From VAZQ01 sp963763365 (lineage in GTDB: Bacteria; Pseudomonadota; Alphaproteobacteria; Rhizobiales; Xanthobacteraceae): a stretch of DNA of 64,000 nt. The position numbers were made by a program, and so were the translations under genes. Shown one piece after another: positions 35,130 through 43,645 of the stretch (positions within the stretch are counted from its first letter, which is position 1; each line of letters begins with the position of its first letter). Where the stretch lies: positions 1-64,000 of the forward strand of contig CAVXOE010000011.1 of NCBI GenBank assembly GCA_963763365.1, given 5' to 3'. Below the pieces are notes generated by a model. It ran no database searches. It had not been told where the DNA came from and saw only the letters and a program-made list of their open reading frames with translations.

Positions 35130-35984
35130 TCACGTCTTCGGACTTGGCGCGGGCAAAGACGGCGTTCCGGCGCCCGAGGCTCGCCCCGGCGAGGTATCGA
35201 TCACGAGACAGCGCGAGGACAGGAGAATGCCGTAGATCAGGTTCTCGCCGACGAATTCCTCCGCGTTGCGGACACTGATCTTGCCGCTGCCGGTGTCCTC
35301 GATGGCCTTCTTGATGACAACCGTAAGCTCAGCCTGCGCCACGACGTTCGAGCTGCGGTCAAACCGTACTTTGTAGACGATCGATGCAGTCAGTGACGAA
35401 TAGCCCGAGCAGACCTTCCGGTTAGCGCTCAACAAGGCATTCACCTCGTCGTCGCAATCCTTCTCGCTCATCAACACGCGCTCGATCGTGCGCAAGGTCG
35501 CCAGGGCGATCTCGCTGATGACGACGTCCTTCATGCCATATTCGATCGTCACGACGCGGGCGCCGACCAACCTTCCATTCAACGCGTGCACGAAGCTTCC
35601 GCTCAGAAAGAATTGACTATTCTCCTCACTCTGACGCGTCTGACTGATCGTGTCCGAAACATCCACTTTCCCGTCCAGCACCTCAGGGGTGGCCTCGCAG
35701 ACCTTCCTCACCGAACTGCCGTCGACGTGGTAGATCGAGCCCGGTCGGCGCAGCCGGCTGGGTGGCGTCAAGAGATCGAAGCGGTAGTAGGCCTTGACCT
35801 TGACCACGGTCCCGATGTGTTGGACCGGTGGCGCCGGCGGTGGGCGGGAAAAGACCCAGATCACCGGACTGATCACGGCGACGGGCAACGCCAATAATGC
35901 GAGCCAAATGTATCGGTTTCGGTTTCCACTACGGAACGATCCGAAAGCCGGCGGTGTCGTCCGCCAGACGTGACCGCGGCTCAT
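35130..35984 (-). CDS. Membrane-anchored protein of unknown function, cassette copy 1
   Basis: A 284-residue protein with one membrane helix at about residues 25-46 (IWLALLALPVAVISPVIWVF) after a short basic N-terminus, so most of it should be periplasmic. A Pro-rich stalk (SRPPPAPPVQ) leads to a folded domain with RRPGSIYHVDGSSVRKVCEA, IEYGMKDVVISEIALATL, SEKDCDDEVNALL, KVCSGYSSLTASIVYKVRF and ILLSSRCLVIDTSPGR. Four Cys are conserved with its paralogue at 36509-37351. It starts inside the stop codon of a small Cys-rich peptide gene (ATGA overlap). I do not recognise the family. Confidence 0.8.
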   Translation of the reverse strand: MSRGHVWRTTPPAFGSFRSGNRNRYIWLALLALPVAVISPVIWVFSRPPPAPPVQHIGTVVKVKAYYRFDLLTPPSRLRRPGSIYHVDGSSVRKVCEATPEVLDGKVDVSDTISQTRQSEENSQFFLSGSFVHALNGRLVGARVVTIEYGMKDVVISEIALATLRTIERVLMSEKDCDDEVNALLSANRKVCSGYSSLTASIVYKVRFDRSSNVVAQAELTVVIKKAIEDTGSGKISVRNAEEFVGENLIYGILLSSRCLVIDTSPGRASGAGTPSLPAPSPKT

Positions 35985-36100
35985 CGCGGACAGCAGGAAC
36001 GAGTACCGCAGGGGACATAGCCGTCCGGGCAGGCAAAGCTCGGAGCGATGTGCGCGGCCAGAACGGCGAGAGCAACCATTGCAATGATGGCAAGACGCAT
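35981..36100 (-). CDS. Small secreted Cys-rich peptide, cassette copy 1
   Basis: A 39-residue peptide. The signal sequence MRLAIIAMVALAVLAAHIAP ends SFA, and the predicted mature part is CPDGYVPCGTRSCCPR, with four Cys in a C-x6-C-x4-CC pattern. Its stop overlaps the start of the downstream membrane protein (ATGA), so they are translationally coupled. The paralogous peptide at 37348-37470 has the same Cys pattern, which shows that the reading frame is under selection or recently copied. Function unknown; lipidation of the first Cys is possible but the lipobox is poor. Confidence 0.72.
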   Translation of the reverse strand: MRLAIIAMVALAVLAAHIAPSFACPDGYVPCGTRSCCPR

Positions 36101-36163
36101 GACAGCCTCCCCTTCAGTTGTTGGCGTGCAGCGTTACGCTAGAGCCAAATGAAGGGCGCCACG

Positions 36164-36179
36164 TGTGAACTACTTCACA
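36164..36179. promoter_or_regulatory. CRP-type operator TGTGA-N6-TCACA, cassette copy 1
   Basis: TGTGAACTACTTCACA matches the consensus of cAMP-receptor-type regulators in both half sites. It is centred about 71 bases upstream of the peptide start at 36100. Flanking bases extend the palindrome by one base on each side (GTGTGAA/TTCACAC). The matching site before the second copy strengthens the call. Confidence 0.65.
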
Positions 36180-36331
36180 CCCGTCAAAGATAAGCCCCGC
36201 GCGCAATCCCCCTCTCCACTCGTCCCCGCAAGCGGCGGGCCAGCGCAAGATGAAAGGTCCGGATCGAAAGACTGGATTCCCGCTTGCCCGGGAATAACCG
36301 GAATGCGCGGCGAATTTTGTGAGACACTCTC

Positions 36332-36425
36332 TCATGCCCCGACCGGCGGTCCCTGCCCGCTCCGCGTGCGCGCAAGGCCGAGCCGACGATCGCGCCAGAT
36401 TACGAACAGGCCGGCGCCTGCCGGC
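36332..36425 (-). pseudogene. Remnant of the EamA transporter 3' end
   Basis: On the minus strand this reads AGAGLFVIWRDRRLGLARTR then SGQGPPVGA and a stop at 36332-36334. It aligns with the true end of the EamA gene (AGAGLYVIWRERRPGLSRPR, then SGPPGGT). There is no homology further upstream. The fragment marks the edge of the tandem duplication that created the two cassettes. Confidence 0.75.
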
Positions 36426-36508
36426 GCTCCGTCCCCCTCGCTGCTGCGAGGGTCCAGCCCGAAACTCGGACGGGAACGTTCGTTCCCGCCGAAAATCCTG
36501 TTGCGCGC

Positions 36509-37351
36509 TTACGTCTTCGGGCCTGGAGCGGGCGATGATGGCGGTCCGGCGCCCAAGGTTCGGCCGGGCGAGGTGTCGAGCACGATACAGCGCGAGGACA
36601 GGAGAATTCCGTAAACCAGTTTCTCGCCGGAGAATTCCTCCGCGTTGCGGGCGCTGATCTTGCCGCCGCTGGCCTCCTCGATGGCCTCCTTGATGACATC
36701 CGCAAGCTTCGCCTGCGCCGCGACCTCCGAACTTCGTTCAAAGCGCACTTTGTAGACGATCGACGCGGTCAGCGACGAATAGCCCGAGCAAACCTTCTTG
36801 TCGGCGATCAACAACGCATTCACCGTGTCCTCGCAGTCCTTCTCGCTCATCAACAGCCGCTCGATCTTGCCCAGGGTCGCCTCGGCGATCTCGCTGATCA
36901 TGACGTCTTTCATGCCGTATTCGATCGACGCGACGCGGGTGCCACCCAATTTCCCATTCAACGAGTTCACGAAGCCTCCGCTCAGGGAGAACTCGTTGCT
37001 CTCCAACCTGCTGCGGCTTCGGCTGACCGTGTCCGACTCGGACACCTTCCCGTCCAGCATCTCAGGGGTGGCCTCGCAAACCTTCCTCACCGAGTTGCCC
37101 TCGACGTGATAGATCGCGCCCGGTCTGCGCAGCCGGCTCGGCGGCGTCAGGGGATCGAAGCCGTAGTAGGTCTTGACCACGTTCTCGATGTCCTGGACCG
37201 GTGGCGCCGGCGGTGGGCGGACAACGGCCCAGATCACCGGAATGACTACGACCACGGGCAGCGCCAACGAGGCGAGCCAGATGCTTCGGCTTCCACCAAG
37301 GAACGATCCGAAAGCCGGCGGTGTCGTCCGCCCGACGTGACGGCGGCTCAT
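36509..37351 (-). CDS. Membrane-anchored protein of unknown function, cassette copy 2
   Basis: A 280-residue paralogue of 35130-35984, alignable end to end: MSRRHVGRTTPPAFGSFLGG, helix SIWLASLALPVVVVIPVIWA, stalk RPPPAPPVQDIE, RRPGAIYHVEGNSVRKVCEA, IEYGMKDVMISEIAEATL, KVCSGYSSLTASIVYKVRFE and ILLSSRCIVLDTSPGR. All four Cys of copy 1 are kept. The segment after VCEATP (about residues 93-120) has diverged most. The start overlaps the peptide stop by ATGA, as in copy 1. Family not recognised. Confidence 0.8.
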   Translation of the reverse strand: MSRRHVGRTTPPAFGSFLGGSRSIWLASLALPVVVVIPVIWAVVRPPPAPPVQDIENVVKTYYGFDPLTPPSRLRRPGAIYHVEGNSVRKVCEATPEMLDGKVSESDTVSRSRSRLESNEFSLSGGFVNSLNGKLGGTRVASIEYGMKDVMISEIAEATLGKIERLLMSEKDCEDTVNALLIADKKVCSGYSSLTASIVYKVRFERSSEVAAQAKLADVIKEAIEEASGGKISARNAEEFSGEKLVYGILLSSRCIVLDTSPGRTLGAGPPSSPAPGPKT

Positions 37352-37470
37352 CGCGCCGGACAGCAGGAGCGGGTACCGCAGGGGACGTAGCCGCTCGGGC
37401 AGGCGAAGCTCGGAGCGATGTGCGCGGCCAGAACGGCGAGAGCAAGCATTGCAGTGATGGCGATACGCAT
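37348..37470 (-). CDS. Small secreted Cys-rich peptide, cassette copy 2
   Basis: A 40-residue peptide: signal MRIAITAMLALAVLAAHIAP ending SFA, predicted mature CPSGYVPCGTRSCCPAR. Cys spacing is identical to copy 1. Synonymous and conservative differences between copies, with no stop or frameshift, favour a real gene. An in-frame upstream start at 37572 would hide the signal peptide and is rejected. Translation is coupled to the membrane protein by the ATGA overlap. Confidence 0.72.
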   Translation of the reverse strand: MRIAITAMLALAVLAAHIAPSFACPSGYVPCGTRSCCPAR

Positions 37471-37535
37471 GACGGCCTCCACTTTTAGTCGTTTGCGTGC
37501 ACTGCAACGCTTAGGCCGAAACGATGGGCGCCATA

Positions 37536-37551
37536 TGTGAACCACCTCACA
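37536..37551. promoter_or_regulatory. CRP-type operator TGTGA-N6-TCACA, cassette copy 2
   Basis: TGTGAACCACCTCACA has both consensus half sites intact, while the six-base spacer differs from that of copy 1. It is centred about 73 bases upstream of the peptide start at 37470, within two bases of the spacing in copy 1. Confidence 0.65.
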
Positions 37552-37602
37552 GTTCGCAAGGAAAAGCGGCACGCCTGCGCGACCGGAAGCGCGTTTGCCG
37601 CG

Positions 37603-38520
37603 CTACGTTCCGCCCGGCGGCCCGCTGCGCGGGCGAGAGAGACCGGGCCGCCGCTCGCGCCAGATCACGTATAGGCCGGCGCCCGCGATGATCAGGGCGC
37701 CGAAGAAGACGAACACGGTCGGCACCTCGGCGAACACCAGATAACCGAGCACGAAGGCCCAGAGCATCGACGTGTAGTCGAACGGAGCGATCAGCGAAGC
37801 CGGCGCCCAGCGGTAGCTTTCAGTCAGCAGGATGTGGGCGAGCCCGCCGCAGAGCCCGGTCGTGACGAGTGCGGCGAACTCGATCCAGGTCGGCTTGACC
37901 CAGCCGAGCGGCCAGGTGGCAAGGCCGGCCAGCGCGCAGATGATCGAGAAATAGAACACGATCGACGAAGTGGCCTCGGTCTCGGTCAGGCGGCGCGTCT
38001 GGATCACCGCGCCCGCGTTGCAGAACGCGCCCGCGATCGCGAAGCCTAGCCCGAGCGTGGTCGCCGCCGTGATGGCGGCGTGCTGCGAGGGCTCGAAGTA
38101 CGGCGCCAGCATCACCAGGATGCCGAAGAAGCCCACGATCACGGCCGTCCAGCGATAGGCGCGCACGCGCTCCTTGAGCACGACCGCCGACATCGCCACG
38201 GTGATGAACGGCGCCGCGAACTGGATGGCGGTGGCGTCGACCAGCGGCAGACGCGCCAGCGACGAGAAATTGAGGAACATGCCGCCGATGCTGATGGCGC
38301 CTCGCCCGGCATGCCCGAGGAGCCGCGTGGTACGTACCGCCGTCGCGAGCTCGCGGCGCCAAGCGTAGATGACCGCCACCGGCAGGACGGCAAAGAGCGA
38401 GCGGAAGAACACGATCTGTCCGACCGGATACCTTTCGCCGAGATAGCGCACCAGCACCGACATGACGGCGAACAGAAACGCCGAGATGAGCTTGAGCAGA
38501 ATCGCCCTGAGTAAGTTCAT
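37603..38520 (-). CDS. EamA/DMT-family transporter
   Basis: A 305-residue inner-membrane protein with ten predicted helices in two EamA repeats, expected to export amino acids or other metabolites. Helix 1 is ILLKLISAFLFAVMSVLVRY. Family landmarks include GQIVFFRSLFAVLPVA, ATAIQFAAPFITVAMSAVVL and LAHILLTESYRWAPASLIAP. I chose 38520 (MNLLRAILLK); an in-frame ATG at 38529 is equally possible. Its last 27 codons are duplicated at 36332-36425. Confidence 0.88.
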   Translation of the reverse strand: MNLLRAILLKLISAFLFAVMSVLVRYLGERYPVGQIVFFRSLFAVLPVAVIYAWRRELATAVRTTRLLGHAGRGAISIGGMFLNFSSLARLPLVDATAIQFAAPFITVAMSAVVLKERVRAYRWTAVIVGFFGILVMLAPYFEPSQHAAITAATTLGLGFAIAGAFCNAGAVIQTRRLTETEATSSIVFYFSIICALAGLATWPLGWVKPTWIEFAALVTTGLCGGLAHILLTESYRWAPASLIAPFDYTSMLWAFVLGYLVFAEVPTVFVFFGALIIAGAGLYVIWRERRPGLSRPRSGPPGGT

Positions 38521-38660
38521 CTCCGGCATGCGCCCGTCACAGCCGCCTAGAGTCATGCAGGCGCGCCATGCTCCCGCACGCAGCGGCCCCGACGCGAACG
38601 GCCGGATTCGACGAGTGTGCCAGCACTTGCATCACTTGAATGGAAACGTCTGGTCCACCC

Positions 38661-38748
38661 CGTCATTGCCAGCGCAGCGAAGCAATCCAGCGTCATTAGG
38701 CAAATTCTGGATTGCTTCGTCGCCCCGTTGAGGCTCCTCGCAATGACG
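38661..38748. repeat. Palindromic intergenic repeat, CGTCATTGC..AAGCAATCCAG family
   Basis: CGTCATTGCCAGCGCAGCGA and AAGCAATCCAG pair with CTGGATTGCTTCGTC and GCAATGACG on the far side. It is the classic imperfect palindrome of Bradyrhizobium-type genomes. It sits between the EamA and cytochrome genes and could form a strong hairpin. Confidence 0.8.
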
Positions 38749-38777
38749 ACCGTGCTCGATTCGACTCGAAATCTGCA

Positions 38778-39689
38778 CTAGTGCTTCGGTCCCTCGACCG
38801 GCGGCAGCGTCTTCAGGTAGGTCGCCATCGCGGCACGGTCAGCTTCCGGGATTTGCGACACGTTGCCGACGACCTTGCCCATCGATCCGCCGACGGAATC
38901 GCCGTTCGGCAAATCGCCCGTGGTCAGGATCTTTTCGACGTCCTTCTCGGAGTAGTCCTTGATACCGGCCTCGGTGATATTGGGCACCGAGCCGTCGCCG
39001 CCTTCCGGGTCCGGACCGCCGGCGAAGCGCTGGGATTCGATAATGGCGCCGAGCGCATTGCGCGGGCTGTGACATTCGGCGCAGTGGCCCGGAGCGTTCA
39101 CCAGATAGGCGCCGCGGTTCCAGTTCACCGGCCGGTTCGGATCGGGCGTGAACGGATCGCCGTCGAGATAGAGGAATTTCCAGCCACCCAGCAGGCGGCG
39201 GATCTTGAAATGCGCCGGCAGGTCGTGGTCGCGTGCCTTGCCGGAGATCGCCGGCAATGTCTTCAAGTAGGCGAAGAGGTCGCGCACGTCCTGCTGCCGC
39301 ATGCGCTGATAAGAGGTGTACGGAAAGGCCGGGTAGTAGTGCTGCCCGTCGGGCGACGTTCCCTTCCACATGGCGGTGACGAAATCGGCCTCCTTCCAGC
39401 CGCCGATCCCATCCTTCGGATCGGACGAGATGTTCGGCGCGTAGAAAGTGCCGAACGGCGACTTCAACCCGCGGCCGCCGCCCAGCCGGGTCTTGTCCTC
39501 CTGGTCGGGGCTCATGTGGCAGGACGCACAGCCACCGGCGAAGAACATCGTCCGGCCGTTCTCGAGATTGGGTGTGTAGGTCGCGGCAAGCGCACTCGCC
39601 GGAACGGTCGCCGGCATGGTGACGTACCAGAACGCGGCGAAGCCGATGACCAGAAGGGCGACCACCAGAATCGCAAGCTTGCGCAGCAT
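38778..39689 (-). CDS. Di-haem cytochrome c, membrane-anchored
   Basis: A 303-residue c-type cytochrome with an N-terminal anchor (MLRKLAILVVALLVIGFAAF) and two haem motifs, CASCH near residue 54 and CAECH near the middle, each in its own cytochrome c domain. Likely axial Met residues follow (for example AMWKGTSPDG region and GGSMGKVVG). It resembles the cytochrome subunits of periplasmic alcohol/gluconate dehydrogenases but no dehydrogenase partner is nearby. GGAGG precedes ATG 39689. It probably carries electrons in the periplasm toward an oxidase. Confidence 0.88.
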   Translation of the reverse strand: MLRKLAILVVALLVIGFAAFWYVTMPATVPASALAATYTPNLENGRTMFFAGGCASCHMSPDQEDKTRLGGGRGLKSPFGTFYAPNISSDPKDGIGGWKEADFVTAMWKGTSPDGQHYYPAFPYTSYQRMRQQDVRDLFAYLKTLPAISGKARDHDLPAHFKIRRLLGGWKFLYLDGDPFTPDPNRPVNWNRGAYLVNAPGHCAECHSPRNALGAIIESQRFAGGPDPEGGDGSVPNITEAGIKDYSEKDVEKILTTGDLPNGDSVGGSMGKVVGNVSQIPEADRAAMATYLKTLPPVEGPKH

Positions 39690-39882
39690 CGTCGTCCTCC
39701 GTCGCTCGGATCGCTGTGGCACGATATTAGAGCAGATTCAAACAAAAGAGACCGCAGCCGTGGAGCGGGCGGCATCGCGAATTTGCGGCCTCACGCACGG
39801 TTAAAGCAAAGGGCGGCCGCCAGCCGGCGACCGCCCAATGATCGTGACACAGGCGCCGACGGGGGCGCCGCGCGCAGAGGCC

Positions 39883-40320
39883 TTACGACGTCTTCTTACG
39901 GTACGTCTGGTGACACCCGCCGCAATTCTTCTGAACCTCGGGGAAGATCGCCTTGAAGCTCGCTTCGTCCTTCACCTTGGCCGCCGCGTCCTTGGCGTCG
40001 ACACCGAATTTCGCCAGCTTGGCGTCGAAATCAGCCTTGGTCTCCCAGACCGCCGGGAGGGAAGCGGTGTCGCCGCCGGTCTTGGAATTATCCGGGAACA
40101 ATGCCGGCGCCTTGGCGGCTACGTCCTGGTAGGTGGCAAAGATCGCCTGGGCCTTGGTGAGATCGAACGGCTCCTCGCCCTTCATGAACTTGGCGCCCTG
40201 CCCGGCGGCACCACCGTTCGTCTTCATCAGCGCCTTGCGGGCCGCGATCGGGTCGTTCTGCGCGAGCACGGCGGTGGCGCCGAACGCGAATATGGTCACG
40301 GCAAGCACGGTACGGATCAT
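39883..40320 (-). CDS. Cytochrome c' / c556-type (class II)
   Basis: A 145-residue four-helix-bundle cytochrome with signal peptide ending AVLAQ. The single haem motif CGGCH is near the C-terminus (NCGGCHQTYRKK), the class II position. The N-terminal part (DPIAARKALMKTNGG) supplies the helix that carries the sixth-ligand position. Class II cytochromes bind NO or serve as small electron carriers. The neighbouring di-haem cytochrome is on the same strand 193 bases downstream. Confidence 0.92.
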   Translation of the reverse strand: MIRTVLAVTIFAFGATAVLAQNDPIAARKALMKTNGGAAGQGAKFMKGEEPFDLTKAQAIFATYQDVAAKAPALFPDNSKTGGDTASLPAVWETKADFDAKLAKFGVDAKDAAAKVKDEASFKAIFPEVQKNCGGCHQTYRKKTS

Positions 40321-40465
40321 TCTGTCGCTCCCTTCGTGGAATTTTGCTCCGCGCCGGACGGCGCGGCTGGTGGGCTCAAATCCCGCATCGAACCTAATTT
40401 GATATTCCTCCAAACAAGAACGGCTGCAGTGCCACTCCCGGTTCACGATTCTGTGAACGATTCCC

Positions 40466-43400
40466 CTACTCCGCCGGATGCGCCGCGGGCTCGCCGACCG
40501 GCTTGCGCCGGCTCGTCTTGGCGGCGATCCAACGGCAGACCACGTAGAACGCCGGCGTGAAGATCAGACCGAAGAACGTCACGCCGATCATGCCGGCGAA
40601 CACGGCGGTCCCCAGCGCCTGCCGCAGTTCGGCGCCGGCACCCTGCGCCCAGACCAGCGGCGCGACGCCGAAGATGAAGGCGAACGACGTCATCAGGATC
40701 GGGCGCAGCCTGAGCTTGGCGGCCTCGACCGCCGCATCAAAACGATTGCGGCCCTGGTCTTCGAGTTGCTTCGCAAACTCGATGATCAGGATTGCGTTCT
40801 TGGCCGCGAGGCCGATCAGCACAACGAAGCCGACCTGGGTGAGGATGTTGTTGTCCTGGCCGCGCAGCACCACGCCGGTGATCGAAGCGACGAGGCACAT
40901 CGGCACGATCAGCACGATCGCCAGTGGCAGCGTGAGACTCTCGAACTGCGCCGCCAGCACCAGGAACACGAACACCACTGCCAAGGTGAAGGCGAACATC
41001 GCCGTACTGCCGGCGCGCACTTGCTGGAACGCGAGCGTGGTCCATTCGTAGCTGAAGCCGTCCGGCAGCACCTCGTTGGCGATCTTCTCCATGACGGCGA
41101 TCGCCTGGCTTTGCGAATAGCCGGGCGCTGCGACGCCGTCGATCTCGGCGGCCGGATAGAGATTGTAGCGCGGCACGCGATAAGGCCCGGCGATGTCGCT
41201 CACCGTGGTGAAGGATGCGAGCGGCACCGTGCCGCCGCTCGAATTGCGCACGCGCAGCTTGAGCACGTCCTGCGGGCTCTTGCGAAACGTGTCGGCCGCC
41301 TGCGCGGTGACGCGGAAGGTTCGGCCGAACAGGTTGAAGTCGTTGACGTAGAGCGATCCGATGTAGATCTGCAGCGCAGCGAACACGTCGGACACGTTGA
41401 CGCCAAGCAGTTGCGCCTTGGTGCGGTCGATGTCGAGGTAGAGCTGCGGCGTCGATATTTCGAACAAGGAAAAGGCCTGGGTAATCTCGGGCGCCCGCCG
41501 CGCCTTGGCCAGCACCTCATTGACGGCCGCCAGCAGCGCCTCCGAGCCGCGGCCGGCGCGGTCCTCGATCATCATGCGGAAGCCGCCAGCATTGCCGATG
41601 CCCTGCACCGGCGGCGGCGGAATGACGACGATCAAGGCGTCCTGGATGGCGGCGAATTTGGCGTAAAGCTGACCGACGATGGCATTCGCGCTCTTCTTGG
41701 GGTCGCCGGCGCGCTGCTCGAAGGGATCGAGCACGACAAAGATCGCTCCGGCATTCGGCGCATTGGTGAAGGTCGCGCCCGAGAAGCCGACGATGTTCAC
41801 CGCACCCGCAACGCCGGGAATCTGCATCGCGAGCTCGACCGCGCGCTTATTGACCGCATCGGTGCGCGAGAGCGACGCGCCGGCCGGAAGCTGGATGACG
41901 CTGATCAAATAGCCGCGGTCGAGCGGAGGGATGAACCCCACCGGCGTCTTGCGGAACTCATTCAACCCGAAGGCAAGAATGCCGGCATAGACCAGAAGCG
42001 TGATCACCGAGTAGCGCACCACGCGCGCCGAGAGCCAGCCGTAGCCGCGCCCTACGGCGTTGAAGCTCTCGTTGAACATGCGAAAGAACGCATGCAGCGG
42101 ACGCAGCCACAACGGCGGCGGGTGACTGGTATGCGGCTTGAGCAACAGCGCGCACAGTGCCGGCGACAAGGTCAGGGACACGAGCAGCGAAATCATGGTC
42201 GCGCCCGCGATGGTGAGCGCGAACTGGCGATAGAACTGGCCGGAAATTCCGGTGATGAACACCGTCGGCACGAACACCGCACAGAGCACGAGCGCGATCG
42301 CGATCAGCGCGGCGCCGACCTCGTCCATGCTTCTCACCGCCGCATCGTGCGGCGTGAGCCCGGCCTCGATGTTGCGTTCGACGTTCTCCACCACGACGAT
42401 GGCGTCGTCGACCACGATGCCGACCGCCAGCACCAGCCCGAACAACGACAGATTGTTGAGCGTGAAGCCGAACAGCGACATCAGGAAGAAGGTGCCGATC
42501 AGCGAGACCGGAATGGCGATCAGCGGAATGACCGCGGCGCGCCAGGTCTGCAGGAACAAGATGACCACCAGCACCACCAGGATGATGGCTTCGAAGATGG
42601 TCTTCTGCACCTCATCCACCGACTGCTGGATGAACTGCGTGGGGTCGTAGATGATCGTATAGCCGACGCCCGGCGGGAACCGCTTGGACAGCTGCTCCAT
42701 CGTCTCGCGTACGCGATGGGCGGTGTCGAGCGCGTTCGAGCCCGGCCGCTGGAACACCGCGAGCGCGACCGCCGGCTCGACATTGAGGTAGGAATTCGAC
42801 GTATAGTCGAGTGCCGCCAGCTCGATCTTCGCGATCTCCTTGAGCCGCACCACCGCGGTCGGCGTCTGCTTGACGACGATGTTGGCGAATTCCTCCGGGT
42901 TGGCGAGGCGTCCCAGCGTCTTCACCGCGATCTGGAAGGCCCCGGGCTGGCTCACCGGCGGCTGGTTGAGCACGCCGCTCGCCACCTGGATATTCTGGCC
43001 CTGCAGCGCGAGCGTCACGTCGCCCGCGGTGAGGCCGAGGGATTGCATCCGATCCGGGTCGAGCCAGATGCGCATGGAATAGTCGCGGCTGCCGAACACC
43101 GTGATCGATCCGACGCCGTCGACGCGGGTGAGCGCATCCTTGATCTCGAGCGTCGCGTAATTCGAGATGAACAGCGTATCGCGCGTTTTGTCCGGCGAGA
43201 TGAGGTGCACGACCATCATCAGGTCGGGCGAGCTCTTCTGCACGGTCACGCCGATCGCGCGCACGTCGGGCGGCAGGCGCGGCTGGGCAATCGCGACGCG
43301 GTTCTGCACCTGCACCTGCGCGATATCGAGGTTGGTGCCGAGATCGAAGCTTACCGAAATGGAGAAGCGACCGTCTGCCGTCGAGTTCGACGACATATAG

Positions 43401-43633
43401 ATCATGTTCTCGACGCCGTTGATCTGTTCCTCGATCGGAGCGACCGTGGTGGCGGCGACCACGTCGGCGCTGGCGCCGGGATATTGCCCGGCGACCTGGA
43501 TCACCGGCGGGGCGATCTCGGGATATTGCGCGACCGGCAGCCGGAAATAGGCGACCGCGCCCAGAATCACGACAATGATCGACACCACCGAGGCGAAGAT
43601 CGGCCGGTCGATGAAGAAGTGGGACAGGCGCAT
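40466..43633 (-). CDS. RND multidrug efflux pump inner-membrane subunit (HAE1/AcrB family)
   Basis: A 1055-residue proton-driven exporter of usual length. The N-terminus MRLSHFFIDRPIFASVVSII is typical. Proton-relay Asp-Asp is in AVGIVVDDAIVVVENVERN, and the partner Lys in VLIGLAAKNAILIIEFA. Porter-domain features (FMMEDRAG-like, here RMMIEDRAGRG) are present. It follows its adaptor gene by 12 bases, so the two form an operon transcribed adaptor first. No outer-membrane factor gene is in the window. A very long antisense frame across this gene is an artefact. Confidence 0.96.
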   Translation of the reverse strand: MRLSHFFIDRPIFASVVSIIVVILGAVAYFRLPVAQYPEIAPPVIQVAGQYPGASADVVAATTVAPIEEQINGVENMIYMSSNSTADGRFSISVSFDLGTNLDIAQVQVQNRVAIAQPRLPPDVRAIGVTVQKSSPDLMMVVHLISPDKTRDTLFISNYATLEIKDALTRVDGVGSITVFGSRDYSMRIWLDPDRMQSLGLTAGDVTLALQGQNIQVASGVLNQPPVSQPGAFQIAVKTLGRLANPEEFANIVVKQTPTAVVRLKEIAKIELAALDYTSNSYLNVEPAVALAVFQRPGSNALDTAHRVRETMEQLSKRFPPGVGYTIIYDPTQFIQQSVDEVQKTIFEAIILVVLVVILFLQTWRAAVIPLIAIPVSLIGTFFLMSLFGFTLNNLSLFGLVLAVGIVVDDAIVVVENVERNIEAGLTPHDAAVRSMDEVGAALIAIALVLCAVFVPTVFITGISGQFYRQFALTIAGATMISLLVSLTLSPALCALLLKPHTSHPPPLWLRPLHAFFRMFNESFNAVGRGYGWLSARVVRYSVITLLVYAGILAFGLNEFRKTPVGFIPPLDRGYLISVIQLPAGASLSRTDAVNKRAVELAMQIPGVAGAVNIVGFSGATFTNAPNAGAIFVVLDPFEQRAGDPKKSANAIVGQLYAKFAAIQDALIVVIPPPPVQGIGNAGGFRMMIEDRAGRGSEALLAAVNEVLAKARRAPEITQAFSLFEISTPQLYLDIDRTKAQLLGVNVSDVFAALQIYIGSLYVNDFNLFGRTFRVTAQAADTFRKSPQDVLKLRVRNSSGGTVPLASFTTVSDIAGPYRVPRYNLYPAAEIDGVAAPGYSQSQAIAVMEKIANEVLPDGFSYEWTTLAFQQVRAGSTAMFAFTLAVVFVFLVLAAQFESLTLPLAIVLIVPMCLVASITGVVLRGQDNNILTQVGFVVLIGLAAKNAILIIEFAKQLEDQGRNRFDAAVEAAKLRLRPILMTSFAFIFGVAPLVWAQGAGAELRQALGTAVFAGMIGVTFFGLIFTPAFYVVCRWIAAKTSRRKPVGEPAAHPAE

Positions 43634-43645
43634 CGTCGGCGGCCG

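Noticed and set aside
35130..37551. Toxin-immunity or bacteriocin interpretation of the peptide cassette
   Set aside because: The peptide is small and Cys-rich, but there is no processing protease, exporter or known immunity motif nearby. Both copies keep the same pair, so I leave the function open.
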